A stretch of 6,507 bases of DNA from CAZADH01 sp964483805 (lineage in GTDB: Bacteria > Muiribacteriota > Ozemobacteria > Ozemobacterales > Ozemobacteraceae). Numbering within the stretch: the first letter of the stretch is position 1; the number at the start of each line of letters is the position of its first letter. The DNA lies in contig CAZADH010000322.1 in assembly GCA_964483805.1 (NCBI GenBank), forward strand, positions 1-6,507, given 5' to 3'. Below the pieces are notes generated by a model. It was given only the letters and a program-made list of their open reading frames with translations. It ran no database searches and was not told the DNA's origin. Of this stretch, positions 1-5,537 are shown piece by piece. Made by a program: the position numbers and the translations under genes.

Positions 1-218
1 CCGAAGCGCAGGCGCGTGAGTCGATGCGCCTGACCTTCGAGGCTTTCGCGGCCGGGGCCGCCACCTCGCAAGACCTGCTCGATGCCGAGTCCGCCTTGGT
101 CGCGGCCCAACAGCGCCGGGTTACCGCCGTCTTCGACCGCCAACTGGCCCATCTCGCGCTGTGGCACGCGATGGGCGATCTGCGCGCCGCCCTCTGTGGC
201 CGGGAGACACCCCAATGA
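1..218 (+). CDS. Outer-membrane efflux factor (TolC/OprM family), C-terminal end, 5' partial
   Basis: About 71 residues are visible, reading from base 3 to the TGA at 216-218; the start lies before the window. The reading frame is open from the edge. The visible part is the last helical section of a TolC-type repeat: a Phe-Ala-Ala-Gly turn, then Ser-Gln-Asp-Leu-Leu-Asp-Ala-Glu followed by a long Ala/Gln/Arg-rich helix that ends in a Gly-Asp-Leu. This is the usual end of outer-membrane factors ('G..S..DLL.A...L..A......A..D...A...L..A.G.L'). Known members trimerise into a channel that crosses the outer membrane and the periplasm and docks on an adaptor/RND pump. The adaptor gene overlaps its stop codon by ATGA and the pump follows, which fits this role. 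The family call rests on a short fragment plus strong context. Confidence 0.85.
   Translation, partial: EAQARESMRLTFEAFAAGAATSQDLLDAESALVAAQQRRVTAVFDRQLAHLALWHAMGDLRAALCGRETPQ
202..217 (+). promoter_or_regulatory. Ribosome binding site and ATGA stop/start overlap of the adaptor gene
   Basis: GGGAG at 202-206 lies 8 bases before the ATG at 215-217, and this ATG shares bases with the TGA stop (216-218) of the outer-membrane factor. A Shine-Dalgarno sequence inside the upstream gene together with a 4-base overlap is the classic arrangement for translational coupling. It is the reason for choosing 215 over the upstream in-frame ATG at 161 (deep inside the upstream gene, no comparable site) or ATG 227. 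Confidence 0.7.
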
Positions 219-1573
219 TTACGAATATGTTGTATTGCCGCATCGCTCGCCCCACGCCCCGGACCCACAACCACCACCAATGGCAACGCACCAACGTTTG
301 CCACCTCCCGATCGCGCTTGGTCTGCTGATGAGCTGTGCCACCCTGTTTGCGGGCGACGCCATCCCGGTCACCGTCGTGCAGCCACGGATCGGCACCCTT
401 CGCCAGATCGAGCGCACCACCGGCGAGCTCAAAGCCGTGCGCCGGGCCACGCTCCAGTTCAAGACGGCCGGCACCATCGCGACGGTCGCGGTGGCCGAAG
501 GCGACCGGGTGCGGACCGGCCAGGTGCTGGCGCGCCTCGACACCACCGATGCCCAACTCGGTCTCGACCAGGCCGCCGCCACCGTCGACATCGCCAATCG
601 GCAGATCAAGGCCCTGCAAACCGCGCGCGACGCGGCCCGGGTGCTCGAGGAGCAGGCGGTCATCCGTCTCGATCTGGCCCGCCGCGAACTCGACCGGGCA
701 CAGACGCTCCGGGGCAAAGAGGCGATGACGGTGCAGCAGTTCGACCAGATCGAAGGCCAGTTCCGCCTTGCCAAAAACGGCCTCGATGCCGCCCGCAAAC
801 AGGCCACCCAGGCTGAGAGCGCGCTCGAGGTCGCCGGCGCCCAGCGCGCCGCGGCCGAGGTTGGCGTGCGACTCGCCCGCAAGCGTATCGACGACTCGAC
901 TCTGGTCGCTCCGTTCGATGGGTTGATCGTCACCAAGAATGTGCAAGCCCACGAGTGGGCCGACAAGGGACCGGCGTTTGCCATTGCCGACGACAGCCGG
1001 CTCGAGCTGACCGCTCGGTTGGCCGAGCGCTTTTTACCCCAGGTGCAGGCCGGCATGTATTTATTCTGTAAGACACCGCTGCAACCAGCTCCGGTAGCGG
1101 CCACCATCGCGACGGTGATTCCGAGTATCGATCCGGTCGGTCGCGCCTTCACGATCAAAGCCGAGATCGACAACAGCGCCCACCAACTCAGTCACGGGGG
1201 GTATGCCGACGTCGATGTCGTGCTGCGCGAAAACCGCGATGCCTGCATTCTGCCGGAGACCGTGGTGGTCATCACCGATGCCACCGCCACGACCGCAGCC
1301 CCCTCGGTCGGCAGCACCGGCGACCTGACGGCAGGACCCGCCCCGGCGGCCGCGATCCCTGACCGTTGCGGTTTCGTCTTCGTCGTCGAGCGGGAGCAGG
1401 CCCGCCGCGTCCCGGTGACGATCGGCGTCGTCGCCCGCGGGGAAGCTGCCGTTACCAGCGGCCTGACGGCCAACACCACGGTGATCGGCAGCGGCCTCGA
1501 CAAGATCACCGACGGCGCGCGCGTCACCCCGTCAGCAACCACGGCCTCGTCCCCGCAAACCACGCGGCCCTGA
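215..1573 (+). CDS. RND efflux periplasmic adaptor (membrane fusion protein, HlyD/AcrA type)
   Basis: A 452-residue protein that would bridge the inner-membrane RND pump and the outer-membrane channel. A polar, His/Arg-rich N-terminus (1-30) leads into a hydrophobic export segment (31-46). Cys41 in Leu-Met-Ser-Cys may be a lipobox, giving a lipid-anchored protein, although Met just before Ser is atypical. Alternatively signal peptidase I could cut near Ala46. The lipoyl-like half-motif is at 86-108 (G-T-I...V-A-E-G-D-R-V-R-T-G-Q-V-L-A). A long Ala/Arg/Gln-rich coiled-coil hairpin spans about 112-225, followed by the second lipoyl half with the family signature A-P-F-D-G-L-I at 232-238, then beta-barrel and membrane-proximal domains. 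About 30 Ala/Thr/Pro/Gly-rich residues (354-384) are inserted in the membrane-proximal domain where relatives have a short turn. The gene overlaps the outer-membrane factor by ATGA and precedes the pump by 15 bases, so the three are very probably one transcript. The family call is firm; the substrate is unknown. Confidence 0.95.
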   Translation: MITNMLYCRIARPTPRTHNHHQWQRTNVCHLPIALGLLMSCATLFAGDAIPVTVVQPRIGTLRQIERTTGELKAVRRATLQFKTAGTIATVAVAEGDRVRTGQVLARLDTTDAQLGLDQAAATVDIANRQIKALQTARDAARVLEEQAVIRLDLARRELDRAQTLRGKEAMTVQQFDQIEGQFRLAKNGLDAARKQATQAESALEVAGAQRAAAEVGVRLARKRIDDSTLVAPFDGLIVTKNVQAHEWADKGPAFAIADDSRLELTARLAERFLPQVQAGMYLFCKTPLQPAPVAATIATVIPSIDPVGRAFTIKAEIDNSAHQLSHGGYADVDVVLRENRDACILPETVVVITDATATTAAPSVGSTGDLTAGPAPAAAIPDRCGFVFVVEREQARRVPVTIGVVARGEAAVTSGLTANTTVIGSGLDKITDGARVTPSATTASSPQTTRP

Positions 1574-1588
1574 AACGGACCCACTACC

Positions 1589-4500
1589 ATGCTGCTCGCC
1601 AATGTCTCGATTCGCCGCCCCGTCTCGATCACCATGCTGTTCCTGGCGATCGGACTGTTCGGCATCCTCAGTTATCTTGCGCTCGGCATCGACAAGTTCC
1701 CCGAGGTCGAACTGCCGACGGTCACCATCACCTGCATCTATCGTGGGGCCAGCCCGGAAACCCTCGAGAGCAAGGTCGTCGATAAGATCGAAGAACAACT
1801 CGCGGCGTTGAACGGCATCGATCAAATCCGCTCGATCTGCACCGAAAACGTGGCCCAGGTGTTTGCCGTGTTCAAGCTCGATCGCAACATCGAGGTCGCG
1901 GTGCAGGATGTGCGCGACAAGATCGCGGCGATCCGCACGCAACTGCCCGAAACCATGGAAAACCCGGTCATCGACAAGGTCAACACCGGGGCAGTGCCGA
2001 TCCTGACCGTGACCATCGGCGGGCCGTTGCCGCCGGCCGACCTCGCCCGCTACGTGAAGGACGAAGTGAAGGCGCGTATCCAGAGCGTGCCCGGCGTCGG
2101 TTCGATCCGCGAGATCGGCCTGCGCGAACGCGAAATCAAAATCTGGATCAACAACGATGCGCTCAACGCCCACCACCTGACCGTCGCCGAGGTGGTCGCT
2201 GCCGTGCGCTCGAAGAACATCGAGGTGCCGGCGGGCAAGATCGAAAGCATGCACAATGAATACATTGTAAAGACCATGGGCGAACTCACCTCGGTCGACG
2301 AGTTCCGCCGGTTGACCGTGGCCACGCTGGGCGGCACCCCGGTTACCCTGGGCGATGTGGCCCGCGTCGAAGACACGATTCAGGACGAGCGGGTCATCGG
2401 CACGCTCGACGGGCAACCGACCATCGGTCTGCAAGTCCGCAAGCAGGCGGGAGCGAACGCGGTCAAGATTGCCCGCGCGGTCAAGACAGCTCTCGCCGAA
2501 CTCGAAAAGCGAGCTCCTGCGGGCGTCCGCATTCGGGTGCCCATCGACAATGCGCCGTTCATCGAGTCGGCGATTCACTCGATCATCGTCGATCTGTTCA
2601 CCGGTTCGGGACTGGCCGTCCTGGTGATTCTGCTGTTCCTGCGCAATCTGCGCGCCACCGTCATCTCGGCGCTCGCCATCCCCGCCTCGATTCTGGCCAC
2701 GTTTATCCTGATGCGGTGGTTGGGTCTGACGCTCAACATGCTGACGACGATGGCGCTGTCGTTGTGTATCGGCGTGCTCATCGATGACGCGATCGTCGTC
2801 ATCGAGAACATCTTTCGCCACATCCGCCTGGGCAAGACGCCGGTCGCTGCCGCGCGCGATGCGACAGACGAGCTCGGACTTGCCGTGACGACCACGACCT
2901 TCTCACTCGTCGCAGTGTTCGTCCCCGTCGCGTTGATGGGTGGCATCCTCGGGCGTTTTCTCTCGCATTTTGGCATCACCGCAACTGCCGCAGTGCTCGT
3001 CTCGCTCTTCGTCAGCTTCACACTCACGCCGATGCTGGCCGGCCGCCATCTGCACGCCGAAAAAGAGGAACACGGCATCGCTCGCTTGCTCGCCTACCTG
3101 TTTGCCGTGACCGAGTCGACGTACCGCAATGTATTGCGCATCGCTCTCGCCCACCCGATCAAGGTTCTCGCCCTGGGCGTGGCGATCGTCGTCGGCACGT
3201 TGACGTTGCTGCCGGGGATGGCGTTCACCTTCAAGCCCAACGAGGATCGCGACCTGTTCCTCATCACCGTGCGCACCCCGCAGGGCACCTCGGCCCAAGG
3301 GACCCGCGCCGTATTGGCCCGCATCGAACGCGAGACGTTGGGCATCATCGCCTCCGATGTCAGCACCGTCTACAGCACGGTCGCCGGCGATCCCCTCGAA
3401 GACCCAACCAAGGGACAGATCTTTGTCAGCCTCGTGCCAAAACAGACGCGCCTGGCCAGACCGCAAGCGTTGTTGATGGACCGCGTGCGCACCGAGGTCG
3501 CCAAAGTCCCCGGACTGAGCCAGGTGTCGGTCGAAGAACTCGACGAGATTGCCGCGGCCAGCGGCGAAACCAACAAACAAGTGCTGTTTTCGCTGCTTGG
3601 ACCCGACATGACGGTCCTGCATGCCTCGGCCCAACGCATCAAAGCCTGGATGGCCAACCGCCCCGGTCTCGTCGATGTCGCCGACACCCACGAGACCGGA
3701 AAGCCGGAACTGCGGGTGAACCTCCAGCGCGACCGCATGGAAGCACTCGGCGTCAACGTCGGCGCCCTCGCCAACACGCTCCGGTTGCTCATCGGCGGCG
3801 AAGAGCAGATCACCCGGTTCAAAGAGCGCGGCAAGCAATACGATGTAAAGGTGCGCCTCGACAAGGCCTACCGCGAATCGCGCGACTTCGTGGGCTCGAT
3901 CATGGTGCGCAGCAACGATGGGCGCACGCTCGTGCCGATCGCCAACGTCGCCGATCTCGTCGATGGCGTCGGCCCGTCGCGCATCGACCGCATCGACCGC
4001 TCGCGCCAGATCACCATCGGCGCCAACCTGTCGGGCCTCGACCAGAGCACGGCAATGACCGAGATTGCCTCGGTGGCAGCGCAGATCCTACCGCCGGGCT
4101 ACCGTGGCGAGTTTCAGGGAATCGCCAAGGTCGCCAACGAATCGATGGTGGCCATGGTTTTCGCCGCGTCGCTGGCCTTTGTCATTGTTTACATGTTGCT
4201 GGCGGCGCAGTTCGAGAACTACCTGCACCCGATCACGATCATGACCTCGGTGCCGCTCGCGGTGGTCGGCGCCTTAACGGCACTGCTCATCACCCGCGCG
4301 CAGGTGAACGTCATGACCATGATCGGTCTGTTGATGCTGATGGGTCTGGTCGTCAAGAACGGCATTCTGCTGGTCGAGTTCATCAACCGGCAACGGGAGC
4401 TGGGGTTGACCCGCGTCGAAGCGATCCTGGTCGCCGGCCCGATCCGTCTGCGGCCGATTCTGATGACCAGCATCTGCATGATCGGCGGCATGATCCCGCC

Positions 4501-4735
4501 GGCCATCGCCACCGGGCAGGGCTCGGAAATGCGCGGCCCGATGGCCATCGCGGTCATCGGCGGACTGATCTCGTCGACGGTCTTGACTCTCGTGATCCTG
4601 CCGGTGTTTTATGTGCTGCAGGAACGGGTATTGGAGTTGTTCGGCGTGCGCATGCGGTTCGCGCCAACCGACGAGACCGCAGGCGAGAGCGCCACCACGA
4701 CAGCCGGCACCACCGACGCGCTCCCTGGCAGGTGA
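1589..4735 (+). CDS. RND multidrug-type efflux pump, HAE-1 (AcrB/MexB) family
   Basis: A 1048-residue inner-membrane transporter, the normal full length for the family. It would use the proton gradient to drive drugs or other amphiphiles from periplasm or membrane into the adaptor/channel. TM1 is at about 13-32, followed by the first large periplasmic loop with porter motifs (F-P-E-V-E-L-P, Y-R-G-A-S-P-E-T-L-E). TM2-6 lie at about 332-480. TM4 carries I-D-D-A-I-V-V-I-E-N with D399 and D400, equivalent to the AcrB proton-relay Asp407/408. TM7 (about 524-541) leads to F-K-P-N-E-D-R (548-554) and the second periplasmic loop. TM8 starts near 854. TM10 holds V-V-K-N-G-I-L-L-V-E with K923, equivalent to AcrB Lys940. 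The TM4 motif is the HAE type, not the D-G-A-V-V of heavy-metal CzcA pumps. No frameshift or missing core motif is seen. The start has only a weak ACGGA (1575-1579) ahead of ATG, so coupling to the adaptor is likely. The last ~20 residues are Thr/Ala-rich and poorly conserved in type. Substrate cannot be read from sequence. Confidence 0.98.
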   Translation: MLLANVSIRRPVSITMLFLAIGLFGILSYLALGIDKFPEVELPTVTITCIYRGASPETLESKVVDKIEEQLAALNGIDQIRSICTENVAQVFAVFKLDRNIEVAVQDVRDKIAAIRTQLPETMENPVIDKVNTGAVPILTVTIGGPLPPADLARYVKDEVKARIQSVPGVGSIREIGLREREIKIWINNDALNAHHLTVAEVVAAVRSKNIEVPAGKIESMHNEYIVKTMGELTSVDEFRRLTVATLGGTPVTLGDVARVEDTIQDERVIGTLDGQPTIGLQVRKQAGANAVKIARAVKTALAELEKRAPAGVRIRVPIDNAPFIESAIHSIIVDLFTGSGLAVLVILLFLRNLRATVISALAIPASILATFILMRWLGLTLNMLTTMALSLCIGVLIDDAIVVIENIFRHIRLGKTPVAAARDATDELGLAVTTTTFSLVAVFVPVALMGGILGRFLSHFGITATAAVLVSLFVSFTLTPMLAGRHLHAEKEEHGIARLLAYLFAVTESTYRNVLRIALAHPIKVLALGVAIVVGTLTLLPGMAFTFKPNEDRDLFLITVRTPQGTSAQGTRAVLARIERETLGIIASDVSTVYSTVAGDPLEDPTKGQIFVSLVPKQTRLARPQALLMDRVRTEVAKVPGLSQVSVEELDEIAAASGETNKQVLFSLLGPDMTVLHASAQRIKAWMANRPGLVDVADTHETGKPELRVNLQRDRMEALGVNVGALANTLRLLIGGEEQITRFKERGKQYDVKVRLDKAYRESRDFVGSIMVRSNDGRTLVPIANVADLVDGVGPSRIDRIDRSRQITIGANLSGLDQSTAMTEIASVAAQILPPGYRGEFQGIAKVANESMVAMVFAASLAFVIVYMLLAAQFENYLHPITIMTSVPLAVVGALTALLITRAQVNVMTMIGLLMLMGLVVKNGILLVEFINRQRELGLTRVEAILVAGPIRLRPILMTSICMIGGMIPPAIATGQGSEMRGPMAIAVIGGLISSTVLTLVILPVFYVLQERVLELFGVRMRFAPTDETAGESATTTAGTTDALPGR

Positions 4736-4800
4736 ACCCGACCAGGCTGCAACTCTGCCTCGACACAGGCCTGGCCGCGAAGCAACCGACGCCCGCCGCA

Positions 4801-4824
4801 GAAAGGTATTGATATGAGCAATAC
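4801..4824 (+). promoter_or_regulatory. hypB ribosome binding site and start-codon inverted repeat
   Basis: GAAAGG (4801-4806) lies 7 bases before the hypB ATG (4814-4816), a good Shine-Dalgarno that fixes the start. Overlapping its last base, GTATTG (4806-4811) and CAATAC (4819-4824) form a perfect 6-base inverted repeat with a 7-base spacer containing the ATG. In RNA this is a small stem with the start codon in the loop; in DNA it could be a dimer-binding site. The ribosome site is well supported. A regulatory role for the repeat is inference: the stem is short and AU-rich, so it would be weak. Confidence 0.5.
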
Positions 4825-5470
4825 AATCGAAGTCCGCAAGAGCGTGCTTGCGCACAACGACCGACGCGCCGCCGAAAACGCGCGTCTCTTTGCCGAACGC
4901 AAGGTGACCGCGGTTAACGTCATGGCCTCGCCGGGAGCGGGCAAGACCAGCCTGATCCTGCGCCTCGCCGCGGGCCTGCCGGCCGGTCTGCGCCCAATGG
5001 TGATCGAGGGCGACGTCGCTTCGGCCATCGACGCCGAGAAGGTGCGGGCCGCGGGCATCGCGTGCGAACTCATCAATACAAATGGTGCATGTCATCTCGA
5101 CGCGCTCATGGTGCGCCGCGCCTTCGCCGAGTTGCCCACCGACCAAGCTGGGCCGGGGCTGCTCTTCGTCGAGAACATCGGCAACCTCATCTGCCCGGCG
5201 TCGTTCGACCTGGGCGAAGCCGTGCGCCTGGTCATCGCCTCGGTGCCCGAAGGCGACGACAAACCCCACAAATACCCCGGCATTTTTGCGCTGGCCGACC
5301 TGATCGTGCTCAACAAAACCGACGTGCTGTCACACTTCAAGTTCGACCGCGCCTTCTTCGAAGCCGGCATCCGCGCGGTCAACGAGCGGGCACCGATCAT
5401 CGGGGTTTCGTGCACGACCGGCGAGGGCATCGCCGCGGTGAGCGACTGGCTGATCAACCCGCGTTCGTAA
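4814..5470 (+). CDS. hypB: Hydrogenase nickel incorporation GTPase HypB
   Basis: A 218-residue SIMIBI-class GTPase. Known HypB proteins work with HypA in the cytoplasm to load nickel into the large subunit of [NiFe]-hydrogenase, with GTP hydrolysis driving transfer; in some bacteria they also serve urease. Visible motifs are: P-loop A-S-P-G-A-G-K-T-S (38-46); I-E-G-D (64-67) with Asp73 downstream; metal loop C93-H94-L-D-A; V-E-N-I-G-N-L-I-C-P-A (119-129) with Cys127, the third metal ligand of the dimer-interface site; P-E-G-D-D-K-P (145-151); and guanine-specificity N-K-T-D (167-170). The Cys-x-x-Cys-Gly-Cys N-terminal nickel site of E. coli HypB and any His-rich stretch are absent, so this is the short form. 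The metal loop reads I-N-T-N-G-A-C-H where relatives usually have I-N-T-G-G/K-x-C-H. It lies 78 bases after the pump gene on the same strand with no convincing terminator between, so cotranscription is possible. No hypA or other hyp gene is visible. UreG is excluded by the Cys-His-Leu-Asp-Ala block. Confidence 0.95.
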   Translation: MSNTIEVRKSVLAHNDRRAAENARLFAERKVTAVNVMASPGAGKTSLILRLAAGLPAGLRPMVIEGDVASAIDAEKVRAAGIACELINTNGACHLDALMVRRAFAELPTDQAGPGLLFVENIGNLICPASFDLGEAVRLVIASVPEGDDKPHKYPGIFALADLIVLNKTDVLSHFKFDRAFFEAGIRAVNERAPIIGVSCTTGEGIAAVSDWLINPRS

Positions 5471-5494
5471 AGGTCACCGCACCGGATGTGCGCA

Positions 5495-5537
5495 GTGCCC
5501 GGGGGCGCCGACAGGCCTACCTGTCGGTGGCGGGCAC
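5495..5537. terminator. Two-part GC-rich hairpin at the convergent hypB/phosphoesterase junction (candidate bidirectional terminator)
   Basis: The inner stem pairs 5508-5515 (CCGACAGG) with 5520-5527 (CCTGTCGG) perfectly around a 4-base loop. It extends by a G-T pair (5507/5528) and a C-G pair (5506/5529). An outer stem pairs GTGCCCG (5495-5501) with CGGGCAC (5531-5537), separated from the inner one by an asymmetric internal loop (GGGG on one side, G on the other). The structure lies 25 bases after the hypB stop, and its loop contains the stop codon of the opposing gene (5517-5519). The position suits a shared terminator for two convergent genes. Neither strand has a T-run after the stem, so it is not a standard intrinsic terminator. 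It may instead block or pause polymerase, or protect 3' ends. Confidence 0.45.

Noticed and set aside
2253..2268. Inverted repeat ACAATG-AATA-CATTGT inside the pump gene, as an operator
   Set aside because: It lies deep in coding sequence, about 660 bases from the start, with no promoter or gene start nearby.
1532..2821. Long antisense open frame (about 429 codons) under the pump, and similar ones at 121-1173, 2903-3838 and 4274-5269
   Set aside because: Their proteins are Arg/Asp/His/Gln-rich or Ser/Arg-rich with no recognisable domain, as expected from the reverse of G/C-ending codons. The last one spans two clear genes. The + strand genes have full family motifs.
3125..3138. Inverted repeat CGCAAT-GT-ATTGCG inside the pump gene
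   Set aside because: Short, within coding sequence and far from any gene start; noted only as one of the GTATTG copies.
3980..3997. Tandem 9-base repeat CGCATCGAC in the pump gene
   Set aside because: It encodes Arg-Ile-Asp twice at a site where related pumps have the same length and a similar Arg spacing, so it is not an insertion.
1589..4735. The pump as a heavy-metal (nickel/cobalt) exporter linked to hypB
   Set aside because: The TM4 motif I-D-D-A-I-V-V-I-E-N is the HAE-1 drug-pump type, not the CzcA/CnrA type, and the adaptor has no His-rich metal site after the signal region. Proximity to hypB alone is not evidence.
4742..4774. CCAGGC...GCCTGG inverted repeat between the pump and hypB, as a terminator
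   Set aside because: Only 6 base pairs around a 21-base loop and no T-run. The nearby CAGGCCTG palindrome (4766-4773) is also too short to fold usefully.
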